The notes under the pieces were generated by a model that did no database searches, was not told the origin of the DNA, and worked only from the letters and a program-made list of their open reading frames with translations. 64,000 nt of DNA from Roseateles_B sp041906185. GTDB taxonomy: Bacteria; Pseudomonadota; Gammaproteobacteria; Burkholderiales; Burkholderiaceae_C. Position numbers and translations under genes: made by a program. This document shows positions 42,512-51,488 of this stretch, one piece after another. The first letter of the stretch is position 1. Every line of letters starts with the position of its first letter. The DNA is taken from assembly GCA_041906185.1 (NCBI GenBank), contig JAYRJQ010000008.1, forward strand, positions 62,001 to 126,000, given 5' to 3'.

Positions 42512-44110
42512 TCAATGCGCCGGTGCCGGCACGGTCCAGCGTTTGCTGACCTCGCCCTTGGCGTTGACGCTCTCCAGATGCACGCCGAATCCCCACAGCC
42601 GGGCGACGTGCTTGAGCACCTCCTGCGCGCTGTCGTGCAGCGGGCGGTCCAGGTGCTGGGTGTGGCGCAGGGTCAGCGAGCGATCGCCCCGCAGGTTCAC
42701 GTTCCAGACCTGGATGTTGGGCTCCCGCGTGGAGAGGTCGTACTGGCGGGACAGCGCCTCGCGCACGTGCTGGTAGCCGCCTTCGTCGTGGATGGCGGAG
42801 ATGAGGTACTCCTTCTCCTTCTCGTCGTCCAGGATGGCGAAGAGCTTGAAGTCGCGCATGAGCTTCGGGCTGAGGTACTGGCCGATGAAGCTCTCGTCCT
42901 TGAAGTTGCGCATGGCGTGATGCAGCGTGGGCAGCCAGTCGCTGCCGGCGACGTCGGGGAACCAGCGGCGGTCCTCCTCGGTGGGGGCCTCGCAGATGCG
43001 CTTGAGGTCGGTGTACATCGCAAAGCCCAGGGCGTAGGGATTCAGATTGGCCAGGGGCTGCTGGGCGATGACGTTGGTGTGCGACTTGAGCCACTCGATC
43101 ATCATGCCGTCGGTGAGGTAGCCGTCGTCGTACATCTGGTTGAGCAGGCGGTGGTGCCAGAACGTCGCCCAGCCCTCGTTCATCACCTGGGTCTGGCGCT
43201 GCGGGTAGAAGTACTGCGCGATCTTGCGCACGATGCGGACGATCTCGCGCTGCCACGGCTCCAGCAGCGGCGCGTTCTTCTCGATGAAGTACAGCAGGTT
43301 CTCCTGTGGCTCCTCGGGGAAGCGCCGCGCTGCCTGGGCCTCGGCGTCCTTGTCCGCGCGGCGGGGCAGGGTGCGCCAGAGGTCGTTGATCTGCTGCTGC
43401 GCATAGGACTCGCGGTCCTTGAGCCGGAGGCGCTCCTCGGCCAGCGAGAGCTTGGCGGGCCGCCGGTAGCGGTCCACGCCGTGGTTCATCAGCGCATGGC
43501 AGGAGTCCAGCACGGCCTCGACAGCGTCCAGGCCGTGGCGCTCCTCGCATTCGGCGACGTAGTTCTTGGCATAGACGAGGTAGTCGATGATGGACGACGC
43601 GTCCGTCCACATGCGGAAGAGATAATTGCCCTTGAAGAAGCTGTTGTGCCCGTAGCAGGCATGCGCGATCACCAGGGCCTGCATGGCCATGGTGTTCTCC
43701 TCCATCAGGTAGGCGATGCAGGGGTCGGAGTTGATGACGATCTCGTAGGCCAGGCCCATCTGGCCGCGCTTGTAGTTGCGCTCGGTGGCGATGAACTCCT
43801 TGCCGTAGCTCCAGTGGCGGTAGTTCACCGGCATGCCCACGGACGCGTAGGCGTCCATCATCTGCTCGGCGGTGATGATCTCCAGCTGGTTGGCGTAGGT
43901 GTCGAGCCCGTAGCGCTCGGCCGTCTGGCGGATGACGTCGTGGTATTCGTTGATCAGCTCGAAGGTCCAGTCGCTCGGCGCGGGCAGCGGGTGCTCCGGG
44001 CGCTTCTCCAGCGGCTTCATCTCGCGCAATGGCGGCGGGCAGCGGCGGCCGCCCCATTCGTGGCGGTCCGGGGAGAGGCCGGTGCGGCGGCGGTTCTCGA
44101 TGTCGGTCAT
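42512..44110 (-). CDS. spoVR: SpoVR family protein (YcgB)
   Basis: A 532-residue SpoVR-like protein. Recognisable parts are MPVNYRHWSYGKEF, the EIVINSDPCIAYLMEEN segment, HACYGHNSFFKGNY and MNEGWATFWHH. The family is named after a Bacillus sporulation gene; in Gram-negative bacteria it is linked to stress and stationary phase, with unknown chemistry. The histidine- and glutamate-rich motifs suggest a metal site. Its ATG overlaps the yeaH stop by 4 nt, so prkA-yeaH-spoVR form an operon in the order common in proteobacteria. Confidence 0.93.
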   Translation of the reverse strand: MTDIENRRRTGLSPDRHEWGGRRCPPPLREMKPLEKRPEHPLPAPSDWTFELINEYHDVIRQTAERYGLDTYANQLEIITAEQMMDAYASVGMPVNYRHWSYGKEFIATERNYKRGQMGLAYEIVINSDPCIAYLMEENTMAMQALVIAHACYGHNSFFKGNYLFRMWTDASSIIDYLVYAKNYVAECEERHGLDAVEAVLDSCHALMNHGVDRYRRPAKLSLAEERLRLKDRESYAQQQINDLWRTLPRRADKDAEAQAARRFPEEPQENLLYFIEKNAPLLEPWQREIVRIVRKIAQYFYPQRQTQVMNEGWATFWHHRLLNQMYDDGYLTDGMMIEWLKSHTNVIAQQPLANLNPYALGFAMYTDLKRICEAPTEEDRRWFPDVAGSDWLPTLHHAMRNFKDESFIGQYLSPKLMRDFKLFAILDDEKEKEYLISAIHDEGGYQHVREALSRQYDLSTREPNIQVWNVNLRGDRSLTLRHTQHLDRPLHDSAQEVLKHVARLWGFGVHLESVNAKGEVSKRWTVPAPAH

Positions 44111-45387
44111 GTGGCGGCCCCTTCCTTCTTGAACAGGTCGCGGAAGACCGGATAGATCTGGTTCACCTCCACGGCCTTGCGCATGGCGAAGTGCGGCACC
44201 TCGTCGGCCAGCTTGACGTATTCCTCCCAGAGGTTCTGCTCCGCCTCCGCCACCTGCACGTAGGCGAAGTAGCGGCACAGCGGCAGGATCTTGTCGGTGA
44301 GCAGCTCGCGGCAGCGGCCGCTGTCGTGGTGCCAGTTGTCGCCGTCGCTGGCCTGGGCGCCGTAGATGTTCCACTCGGACGGCGAATAGCGCTCGCGGAT
44401 GATCTGCTCCATCAGCACGAGGGCCGAGGACACCACGGTGCCGCCCGTCTCGGTGGCGTGGAAGAAGTTCTGCTCGTCCACCTCCTGCGCCTGCGTGTGG
44501 TGGCGGATGAAGACGACGTCGATCTTCTCGTAGTGCCGCGTGAGGAAGAGGTAGAGCAGGATGAAGAAGCGCTTGGCCAGGTCCTTGCGCGACTCGTCCA
44601 TGGAGCCCGAGACATCCATCAGGCAGAACATCACGGCGCGCGTGGTCGGCACGGGCACCTTCACGCGCGAGCGGAAGCGCAGGTCGATGGGATCGAGGAA
44701 GGGGATGGCTTCGATGCGGCCCTTGAGCCGGGCGATGCGGGCCTCGGTGTCGTCGATCAGCGCCTGGTTCTCGGGGTGCTCGGGCAGCTCGCGAAGGAGC
44801 ACCGCGAGGCGTTCCTCGAGTTCATGCAGCTCGCGCCGCTTGCCCATGCCCAGCGCAATGCGCCGGCCCAGCGCGCCGCGCATGGAGCGCACGACGTGCA
44901 GGTTGGTGGGCGTGCCATCGCTCGTGAAGCCGGCGCGGTGGCTCTTCCATTCGGGCGTCTCGGCCAGCGTGGTGCGGGCGAGGTTGGGCAGGGCCAGGTC
45001 CTCGAAGAAGACCTGCATGAACTCCTCCTTGCTGAGGTGGAAGACGAAGTCGTCCTCGCCCTCGCCGGAGTCGCTGGCCTGGTTGCCCTGACCCTGGCCC
45101 TGACCGCCCTGCGGCTTGGGCACGCGGTCGCCCTTGACGTGGTCGCGGTTGCCGGGCCGCACCACCTCGCGCGTGCCGCCCTCGCCATGGCCGAAGACCG
45201 GCTCGCTGAGGTCCTTCTTGGGGATGTGGACCTCCTCGCCGCGCTCCATGTCCCGGATGCCGCGCCCGTCCACCGCCCGCCGCACCGCCTCGCGGATCTG
45301 GTCCTTGTGTCGACGCAGAAACCGCTCGCGATTGCCGATGGACTTGTTCTTGCCCGAGAGCCGTCGATCGATGATCTGCTGCAGCAT
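44107..45387 (-). CDS. yeaH: YeaH/DUF444 family VWA-domain protein
   Basis: A 426-residue protein of the YeaH/YhbH family. The N-terminus MLQQIIDRRLSGKNKSIGNRERF is family-specific. A Gly/Gln-rich linker (GGQGQGQGNQ) follows, and the C-terminal half is a von Willebrand A-like domain with a MIDAS motif DVSGSMDES from D258. It works with the PrkA kinase in nutrient-stress responses in E. coli, with no defined molecular role. The gene lies between prkA and spoVR on the same strand; the gap to prkA holds a palindromic element. Confidence 0.93.
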   Translation of the reverse strand: MLQQIIDRRLSGKNKSIGNRERFLRRHKDQIREAVRRAVDGRGIRDMERGEEVHIPKKDLSEPVFGHGEGGTREVVRPGNRDHVKGDRVPKPQGGQGQGQGNQASDSGEGEDDFVFHLSKEEFMQVFFEDLALPNLARTTLAETPEWKSHRAGFTSDGTPTNLHVVRSMRGALGRRIALGMGKRRELHELEERLAVLLRELPEHPENQALIDDTEARIARLKGRIEAIPFLDPIDLRFRSRVKVPVPTTRAVMFCLMDVSGSMDESRKDLAKRFFILLYLFLTRHYEKIDVVFIRHHTQAQEVDEQNFFHATETGGTVVSSALVLMEQIIRERYSPSEWNIYGAQASDGDNWHHDSGRCRELLTDKILPLCRYFAYVQVAEAEQNLWEEYVKLADEVPHFAMRKAVEVNQIYPVFRDLFKKEGAAT

Positions 45388-45431
45388 GTGCTGTCCTTCT
45401 GTAGCCCTGCTCCACCCGGTCTTCCCGAGTG

Positions 45432-45484
45432 GGGCCCGAGGATCCGGCTTTGCCGGTCCTTCGGGCCCGCCCCCTCGAGGGGGC
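45432..45484. repeat. Palindromic intergenic element between prkA and yeaH
   Basis: GGGCCCGA and TCGGGCCC form an outer stem around an inner CCGGC/GCCGG stem. A perfect 16-bp palindrome GCCCCCTCGAGGGGGC at 45469-45484 follows directly, then GCGCGCAGCGCG. This looks like the repeated hairpin elements frequent between Burkholderiales genes. It may stabilise or attenuate the prkA-yeaH transcript. Confidence 0.6.
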
Positions 45485-45511
45485 GCGCGCAGCGCGTAGG
45501 GGGTGGTCCGG

Positions 45512-47434
45512 TCAGCTACTCTTGCGCACGCGCAGGTACCACTCGCAGAGCAGCCGCACCTGCTTGGCGGTGTAGCCCTTGTCGACCATGCGCTGCACGA
45601 AGTTCTCGTGCTTCTTGGCCTCCTCGGCGCTCGCCTTGGCATTGAAGCTGATCACCGGCAGCAGCTCCTCGGTGTTGGAGAACATCTTCTTCTCGATCAC
45701 CGTGCGCAGCTTCTCGTAGCTCGTCCAGGCGGGGTTCTTGCCGGCGTTGTTGGCGCGGGCCCGCAGCACGAAGTTGACGATCTCGTTGCGGAAGTCCTTG
45801 GGGTTGCTGATGCCCGCGGGCTTCTCGATCTTCTCCAGCTCGGCATTGAGTGCCGAGCGGTCGAAGACCTCGCCGGTGTCGGTGTCCCGGTACTCCTGGT
45901 CCTGGATCCAGTAGTCGGCGTAGGTCACGTAGCGGTCGAAGATGTTCTGGCCGTACTCCGAGTAGCTTTCGAGGTAGGCCGTCTGGATCTCCTTGCCGAT
46001 GAACTCGGCGTAGCGCGGCGCCAGCTGCTCCTTGATGAAGCCGACGTACTTCTGCTCCAGCTCGCCCGGGAACTGCTCGCGCTCGATCTGCTGCTCGAGC
46101 ACATACATCAGGTGCACCGGATTGGCGGCGACCTCGCCCGGATCGAAGTTGAAGACCTTCGAGAGGATCTTGTACGCGAAGCGCGTGCTGATGCCGTTCA
46201 TGCCCTCGTCGACGCCCGCGTAGTCGCGGTACTCCTGCAGGCTCTTGGCACGCGGGTCGGTGTCCTTGAGGTTGTCGCCGTCGTACACCTGCATCTTCGA
46301 GTAGAGCGTCGAGTTCTCGGGCTCCTTCAGCCGCGTGAGCACCGCGAACTGCGCCATCATCTTCAGCGTGCCCGGGGCGCACTTGGCCTGCGAGAGGGAG
46401 GAGGTGCGGATCAGCTTGTCGTAGATCTTCACTTCCTCGCTGACGCGCAGGCAGTAGGGCACCTTGACGATGTAGATGCGGTCGAGGAAGGCCTCGTTGT
46501 TCTTGTTGTTGCGGAAGGTCTTCCACTCGCTCTCGTTGCTGTGCGCGAGCACGATGCCGTCGAAGGGAATGGCCCCGAAGCCCTCGGTGCCCTTGAAGTT
46601 GCCCTCCTGCGTGGCGGTCAGCAGCGGGTGCAGCACCTTGATCGGCGCCTTGAACATCTCCACGAACTCCAGCAGCCCCTGGTTCGCCAGGCACAGGCCG
46701 CCGCTGTAGCTGTAGGCATCGGGGTCGTCCTGCGCGTAAGTCTCGAGCTTGCGGATGTCGACCTTGCCCACGAGGCTGGAGATGTCCTGGTTGTTTTCGT
46801 CGCCCGGCTCCGTCTTGGCCACGCCGATCTGCTTGAGCACGCTCGGATAGCGCTTCACGACGCGGAAGCGGCGGATGTCACCACCGAACTCGTCGAGCCG
46901 CTTCACCGCCCATGGCGAGAGGATGCGGTTCAGGTAGCGGCTCGGAATGCCGAACTCCTTCTCCAGCAGCGGGCCATCCTCGACCGGGTCGAAGAGCCCC
47001 AGCGGCGACTCGTTCACGGGCGAGTCCTTGAGCGCATAGAACGGCACCTGCTCCATCAGCTGCTTGAGCCGCTCGGCGATGGAGCTCTTGCCCCCGCCCA
47101 CCGGGCCAAGCAGGTAGAGGATCTGCTTCTTTTCCTCCAGCCCCTGCGCGGCGTGGCGGAAGTAGCTCACGACCTGCTCGATGGCCTCCTCCATGCCGTA
47201 GAACTCGGCGAAGGCGGGGTAGAGCTTGATCGTCTTGTTGGCGAAGATCCGTGAGAGCCGCGGGTCGTTGCGGGTGTCCACCATCTGCGGCTCGCCGATG
47301 GCCTTGAGCATGCGCTCTGCGGCCGAGGCGTAGGCGAGGGGATTGTGCTTGCACTCGGCCAGGTATTCCTCGAGCGAGAGCTCTTCGACCCGGGTGCGTT
47401 CGTAGCGGGCGGCGTAGTTGCTGATCACGTCCAT
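45512..47434 (-). CDS. prkA: PrkA/YeaG family serine protein kinase
   Basis: A 640-residue kinase with an N-terminal AAA+ part carrying the Walker A LLGPVGGGKSS near residue 110 and a C-terminal PrkA domain with kinase-like features. The length is standard. In E. coli YeaG is induced by nitrogen and other stresses and acts with YeaH. The ATG at 47434 has AGGAGG 6-8 nt upstream; the open frame further upstream was not used. I looked for a sigma-54 promoter (-24/-12) in the upstream interval and saw no convincing match. Confidence 0.94.
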   Translation of the reverse strand: MDVISNYAARYERTRVEELSLEEYLAECKHNPLAYASAAERMLKAIGEPQMVDTRNDPRLSRIFANKTIKLYPAFAEFYGMEEAIEQVVSYFRHAAQGLEEKKQILYLLGPVGGGKSSIAERLKQLMEQVPFYALKDSPVNESPLGLFDPVEDGPLLEKEFGIPSRYLNRILSPWAVKRLDEFGGDIRRFRVVKRYPSVLKQIGVAKTEPGDENNQDISSLVGKVDIRKLETYAQDDPDAYSYSGGLCLANQGLLEFVEMFKAPIKVLHPLLTATQEGNFKGTEGFGAIPFDGIVLAHSNESEWKTFRNNKNNEAFLDRIYIVKVPYCLRVSEEVKIYDKLIRTSSLSQAKCAPGTLKMMAQFAVLTRLKEPENSTLYSKMQVYDGDNLKDTDPRAKSLQEYRDYAGVDEGMNGISTRFAYKILSKVFNFDPGEVAANPVHLMYVLEQQIEREQFPGELEQKYVGFIKEQLAPRYAEFIGKEIQTAYLESYSEYGQNIFDRYVTYADYWIQDQEYRDTDTGEVFDRSALNAELEKIEKPAGISNPKDFRNEIVNFVLRARANNAGKNPAWTSYEKLRTVIEKKMFSNTEELLPVISFNAKASAEEAKKHENFVQRMVDKGYTAKQVRLLCEWYLRVRKSS

Positions 47435-47824
47435 GCTGTCCTCCTGATCCGGTGGGAGGCGACGCCGGGCGAGTGGCAGCCGGCGCCGTCTGGGAAGTTC
47501 TGGTGACGTCCTGGGGCAAGGCGTCATCAGAGCTTTCCGAGCATCAGCTCACGTCAGCAGGATCATGCAGCAAGGGCCGGAAGCACGCAGGAAAGAGGGC
47601 CTTGAACCCCACGCTTCTTGCGCATTCCGAGGGTCTGCCGGAACGGCGGGCCCTGGTGTCATCCTACGCCGCTCGTGACGGCTGGGAAGGACACAAGACC
47701 TGACCCCGCATGACGTCTCTTGTAGTCCTTTCGCGATGACTTCGCAACGCCATCCTGCGGGGGCTCGTTGACAGCATAGACCTCTGCATCATGCGCGGGC
47801 AGTGCCGGTGTTGCGTTGACGCGT
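47435..47824. other. Non-coding interval between prkA and the parB terminator
   Basis: About 390 nt with no convincing gene on either strand. It must hold the prkA promoter. It contains the second intergenic copy of the dispersed repeat at 47694-47707. Sequence around 47710-47800 is less GC-rich than the rest. No other structure is seen. Confidence 0.45.
47694..47707 (-). repeat. Dispersed repeat copy 6 (intergenic)
   Basis: CAAGACCTGACCCC, preceded by A instead of the usual G. Confidence 0.7.
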
Positions 47825-47825
47825 G

Positions 47826-47867
47826 AAAAAAAGCCGTGCCCAGCACACGGCTTTCGGCACGGCTTTC
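47826..47867 (-). terminator. Rho-independent terminator of parB
   Basis: On the minus strand a GCCGTGCC / GGGCACGGC stem with an inner loop that repeats GCCGTG is followed by a run of seven T. It lies 70 nt after the parB stop. Confidence 0.82.
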
Positions 47868-47937
47868 TGCACGACGTTCGACATCGATTTCGCCAGGGCC
47901 CGGATCCTGACGTCGGCGTCTCACCAGCGCCTGCGTC

Positions 47938-48849
47938 TCATTGCGGTCCGCGCAGTCGCTCGATCAGGCCGTTGAGCTCGTCCAGCGAGCTGAACTGGAT
48001 GGCGATCTCGCCGGATTCACCGCGGCGCGTCTTCTTCTTCACGCGGATCTCGACCTGGGCGGTCAGCAGGTCGGAGAGCTCTTCCTCGAGCCGCAGGACG
48101 TCGCGGCTCTTGTCGCTCTTGACGCGCAGCAGCGGCGTCTGGCGGCCGGCGCCCTGGTGGCGCTGCACGAGCTTCTCGGCCTCGCGCACGCTGAGCTTCT
48201 TCGCGGCGATCTCGGTGGCGCTCGTGATCTGGTGGGCGCCGTCGAGGGCCAGCAGCGCACGGGCATGGCCCATGTCGAGGTCGCCGGCCATCAGCATGTT
48301 CTGGACCGGCTCGGCGAGGTTCAGCAGGCGCAGCAGATTGCTGGCGGCGCTGCGCGAGCGGCCCACGGCCTGCGCGGCCTGCTCGTGAGTGAGCCCAAAC
48401 TCGTCCGTAAGGCGTTTCAGGCCCTGCGCCTCTTCCAGCGGGTTCAGGTCCTCGCGCTGGATGTTCTCGATCAGGGCCATGGCAGCGGCGGCCTCGTCCG
48501 GCACGGCCTTGACCAGCACCGGCACGTCGCGCAGACCCGCCAGCTTGGCGGCCCGGAAGCGGCGTTCGCCCGCGATGATCTCGTAGCGGGCCACGCCGTC
48601 CTTCGAGGCCTCGGCGCCGATGGGGCGCACGAGGATGGGCTGCATGATGCCCTGGCCCTTGATGCTCTCGGCCAGTTCGTACAGCGAGCCTTCGTCCATG
48701 CGCGTGCGCGGCTGGTACTTGCCGGCCTGCATCTGCTCCAGGCGCAGGGTGCTGGGCTCACCTTCGCGCGCGGCGGGTGTTTCGGTGACTTTGGGGCCGA
48801 GCAGGGCCTCCAGGCCCATGCCGAGCCCCTTGGGTTTTTTCGTGACCAT
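47938..48849 (-). CDS. parB: Chromosome-partitioning protein ParB (Spo0J/Noc family)
   Basis: A 303-residue ParB. The N-terminal GLGMGLEALLG segment contacts ParA. The CTP-binding/clamp domain shows YQPRTRMDEGSLYELAESI and YEIIAGERRFRAAKLAGL (GERR motif), and ENIQREDLNPLEEAQG follows. The HTH that reads parS is around LTHEQAAQAVGRSRSAASN, and the C-terminus is the dimer domain. Unusually, parA is not next to it but about 8.7 kb away; the two normally form one operon after mnmG-rsmG. The ATG at 48849 gives the standard MVTKKPKGLGMGL start. It has its own terminator. Confidence 0.95.
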   Translation of the reverse strand: MVTKKPKGLGMGLEALLGPKVTETPAAREGEPSTLRLEQMQAGKYQPRTRMDEGSLYELAESIKGQGIMQPILVRPIGAEASKDGVARYEIIAGERRFRAAKLAGLRDVPVLVKAVPDEAAAAMALIENIQREDLNPLEEAQGLKRLTDEFGLTHEQAAQAVGRSRSAASNLLRLLNLAEPVQNMLMAGDLDMGHARALLALDGAHQITSATEIAAKKLSVREAEKLVQRHQGAGRQTPLLRVKSDKSRDVLRLEEELSDLLTAQVEIRVKKKTRRGESGEIAIQFSSLDELNGLIERLRGPQ

Positions 48850-48998
48850 GGCGCGGATTGTCGCAAAGTGCCGCTGCCGCACCCGCCGCGCGCGCCGGGG
48901 ACACGATTTTTTCGCGCCCCTGCATCCGGATCGCCCGACCCCGCATCCAAGCACAGGAGGCCCCCATGTAGCGGGGCCCTGGAGCGAGGAGCGCTTGC

Positions 48999-50114
48999 AT
49001 GATGAATCGGCAGACACAACAAGGACTGCAGGGGCTGACCCTGGTGGCCGCCCTGGTGATGAGCCCCCTGGTCATGGCCGCGCCGGCCCCATCGGCCCCA
49101 TTGGACCCCTCCGCCTCGTCGGCCGCACCGGGGCAGAGGCTGACGCCCGCGGAGCAGGCCGCGCTGGCCCGGCAGATCGGGCTGCGCCTGAACGCGGAGT
49201 ACCACGACCCGGCCCGGGTCCCGGCCGTGCTGGCAGCCCTGACGCCGCAGGCCGGCACCGTGGCCGGACCGGCCCTGGCGGAGGCCTGGACCCGTGAACT
49301 GCAGGGCCGGCTGCAGGATGCCCATGCGCGCCTCGTCTACAGCCCCAAGCCGCTGCCGCTCGACGACGCCCGCCCGCCCGAGGCTGACGACGCCCCGTCC
49401 GGTCCGCCGCCCGCCGTGATGCGCCACATGAACTGCGGCGTCGAGCGTGTCGAGCACTACCCCGGCAACATCGGCTACCTGCGGGTGGACGGCATGGCAC
49501 CGCCCGCGGCCTGCGCCCCGACGCTAGCCGCCGCGCTGCAGGTGCTGGCACAGAGCGATGCGCTGATCCTGGACCTGCGCCGCAACGGCGGCGGTAGCCC
49601 CGCCATGGTGCAATGGCTGGCCAGCCACTTCCTGCCGCCGCAGACGGCCCTGAGTTCCATGGTGCGTGCCCGCGATGCCTCCCACGAGGCCCTGATGACC
49701 CAGCCCGGCCTGCCGGGGCCGGATCTGGGCCAGGTGCCGCTCTACGTGCTCACCAGCGGCAAGACCTTCTCGGCCGGCGAGCATCTCGCCTATGACCTGC
49801 AGCAGGCCGGCCGCGCCCGGGTGGTGGGCGAGCCCAGCGGGGGCGGCGCGAATCCGGGCGTGTTCCGGACCGTGCATCCGCACTTCCGCCTGTGGGTCTC
49901 GCTGGCGCGGTCGGTGAGCCCGGTCACGGGAAGCAACTGGGAAGGGCGGGGCGTGCAGCCGGACGAGCGCGCGCCGGCTCCCGACGCCCGCCGCGTGGCC
50001 TACGGCCGTGCGCTGAAGGACCTGGTAGCGGCGAAGGCACCGTCCGCCATGGAGGGTGAGCGCGAGGAGCTGCTCACCGAGGTGGACGAGGTCGCCCGGC
50101 GCCTGGGCCTCTGA
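48999..50114 (+). CDS. Secreted S41-family peptidase-like protein
   Basis: A 371-residue protein with a signal peptide (GLTLVAALVMSPLVMAAPA) and an S41 (tail-specific protease / IRBP-like) fold: an N-terminal helical cap, IGYLRVDGM, LILDLRRNGGGSP, then VLTSGKTFSAGEHLAYDL with the probable nucleophile S258, and VVGEPSGGGANPG. The Lys of the Ser-Lys dyad seen in CtpA is not obvious, as in the IRBP-like branch. Its substrate is unknown. It starts a plus-strand run leading into the DUF6249-sigma cassette. Confidence 0.8.
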   Translation: MMNRQTQQGLQGLTLVAALVMSPLVMAAPAPSAPLDPSASSAAPGQRLTPAEQAALARQIGLRLNAEYHDPARVPAVLAALTPQAGTVAGPALAEAWTRELQGRLQDAHARLVYSPKPLPLDDARPPEADDAPSGPPPAVMRHMNCGVERVEHYPGNIGYLRVDGMAPPAACAPTLAAALQVLAQSDALILDLRRNGGGSPAMVQWLASHFLPPQTALSSMVRARDASHEALMTQPGLPGPDLGQVPLYVLTSGKTFSAGEHLAYDLQQAGRARVVGEPSGGGANPGVFRTVHPHFRLWVSLARSVSPVTGSNWEGRGVQPDERAPAPDARRVAYGRALKDLVAAKAPSAMEGEREELLTEVDEVARRLGL

Positions 50115-50150
50115 GCCGCCCGGCCCCTGCACTGAACAAGGAATCCGACG

Positions 50151-50555
50151 ATGGAAAACAACGTGAACGAGCTTTTTGTGGCGGTCGGGGTGACCCTGGC
50201 GATCCTGGCCTCGGTGGCCGCGCCGGTGGTCGTGCTGCTGCGCCTGATGCGGCACCAGACCCGCCAGAAGGAGCAGCGCTACCGCTTCCTGCTGGAGCTG
50301 GCCGATCGTCAGCAGACACTGCCGCCGGAGCTGCTGCTGGAGCCCAAGTCGACCGACGCCGATCGCCGCCGCGGCCTGGTGCTGGTCAGCGGAGGCCTCG
50401 GGCTCTTCCTGACGCTGGTGGCGCTGCCGCTGGAATACAACGAGGGCCACCGCCTGTCCGAGCTCTGGGGCCTGGCCTGCCTGCCGCTGATGGTGGGGCT
50501 GGGGTATCTCGTGAGCTGGTGGCTTGGTGAGCGCGACGCGCGTGCCGGTGGCTGA
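50151..50555 (+). CDS. DUF6249-like membrane protein
   Basis: A 134-residue protein with an N-terminal helix (residues 8-30), a charged middle part (RHQTRQKEQRYRFLLELADR) and two further helices. This layout, and its place right before an ECF sigma gene, match the DUF6249 family. The function is unknown; it may take part in signalling to the sigma/anti-sigma pair. It overlaps the sigma gene by about 30 nt. Confidence 0.65.
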   Translation: MENNVNELFVAVGVTLAILASVAAPVVVLLRLMRHQTRQKEQRYRFLLELADRQQTLPPELLLEPKSTDADRRRGLVLVSGGLGLFLTLVALPLEYNEGHRLSELWGLACLPLMVGLGYLVSWWLGERDARAGG

Positions 50556-51120
50556 GCCCCACGACCCCGAGGACCGGCTCGACCGGCTCCTCGTGCGGCG
50601 CGTGCTGGACACCGGCGAGTCCCAGGCCTTCGAGCAGCTGCTGCGGCGCCATCAGGGCCTCGTGCGGGCCCAGCTGCGCCGCCTGCTGCACGGCGATGCC
50701 GCCCAGGCGGATGAGCTCGCGCAGGAGGTCTTCCTGCGCTTGTGGCGCAAGCTGGATCAGTACCGCGGCGAGGCCCGTTTCGCGACCTGGCTCTTCCGCC
50801 TGGCCTACACGGTGTTCCTGGAATCCCGGCGCAAGGGTCGGCTGGACGTGCAGGACGGCCTGGCGCCGGAAGCGCTGGACGAGGCCCTGGGCGCCACCCC
50901 GCAGGCGCCGCACGCCCTGCGTCTGGACCTGCAGCAGGCCCTGGAGCGCCTGCCTCGGGCGGAGCGCCAGGCGCTCATGCATTGCGCCGAGCTGGGCCTG
51001 AGCCACGAGGAAGCCGCACAGGTGATGGGCGTGCCGCTCGGGACGCTCAAGTCGCATGTGCAACGAGGCAAGCAACGCCTGCGCCACTGGCTGCAGGACT
51101 GGAAGGAGAGCAGGCCATGA
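50527..51120 (+). CDS. ECF-type RNA polymerase sigma factor
   Basis: A 197-residue sigma factor. Region 2 is seen in DELAQEVFLRLWRKLDQYRGEARFATWLFRLAYTVF and region 4 in ERLPRAERQALMHCAELGLSHEEAAQVMGVPLGTLKSHVQRGKQRL. It directs RNA polymerase to an unknown regulon. The start could be the TTG at 50524 or the GTG at 50527; I use the GTG. The stop overlaps the ATG of the anti-sigma-like gene, which is usual for sigma/anti-sigma pairs. Confidence 0.9.
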   Translation: MSATRVPVAEPHDPEDRLDRLLVRRVLDTGESQAFEQLLRRHQGLVRAQLRRLLHGDAAQADELAQEVFLRLWRKLDQYRGEARFATWLFRLAYTVFLESRRKGRLDVQDGLAPEALDEALGATPQAPHALRLDLQQALERLPRAERQALMHCAELGLSHEEAAQVMGVPLGTLKSHVQRGKQRLRHWLQDWKESRP

Positions 51121-51482
51121 GCCGACAAGCGCAGACCGATGGGGTCTTGCCCTCGGAGAGTCCCGATGACGACGCCTGGCTGGAGGCCTGTCTCGCGCAG
51201 GCGAGGCTGGACCCGGTGCCGGACGACGGCTTCACCGCCGCAGTGATGCAGCGCCTGCCGGACCCTCGGCGCTACCAGCGGCGCTCGGTGGCGCCGCTGT
51301 GGGGCGCGGCGCTGGGCGGCTTGCTGCTGGCCCTGCAGCTGACCGGGGCGGGCCTGCTGCCGAGCGCCCTGTCGGCGGGTGTCCGGGGCGGCGGCGGGCC
51401 GGCGCTGGGCGTGCTGCTGATCGGCCTGCTGGGGCTGGTCGCGCTGCTGTGCGGCTGGCTGTGGTCGGAACGGGAAGGCTGA
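51117..51482 (+). CDS. Probable anti-sigma factor (single-pass membrane protein)
   Basis: A 121-residue protein: a cytoplasmic N-terminal part of about 60 residues (DDDAWLEACLAQARLDPVPDDGFTAAVMQRLP) and two hydrophobic segments (about 62-80 and 93-115). Its place overlapping the sigma gene by 4 nt and its small-soluble-plus-membrane layout suggest an anti-sigma factor. There is no zinc-binding anti-sigma (HxxxCxxC) motif, so it is not a classical ZAS protein. The function is inferred from context. Confidence 0.62.
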   Translation: MSRQAQTDGVLPSESPDDDAWLEACLAQARLDPVPDDGFTAAVMQRLPDPRRYQRRSVAPLWGAALGGLLLALQLTGAGLLPSALSAGVRGGGGPALGVLLIGLLGLVALLCGWLWSEREG

Positions 51483-51488
51483 GGCGGC

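Noticed and set aside
42393..44057. A minus-strand open frame running from the substrate-binding protein gene back through spoVR (806 residues in total)
   Set aside because: The upstream half overlaps spoVR in another frame and has no signal or domain; the real gene starts near 42419 with a signal peptide.
47460..47620. Sigma-54 promoter upstream of prkA
   Set aside because: In other bacteria the operon can be stress-controlled, but no GG-N10-GC pair with good flanks was found at a fitting position.
47452..47703. An 83-residue plus-strand frame in the prkA-parB interval
   Set aside because: No ribosome-binding site, no family features and it runs through a dispersed repeat copy; treated as non-coding.
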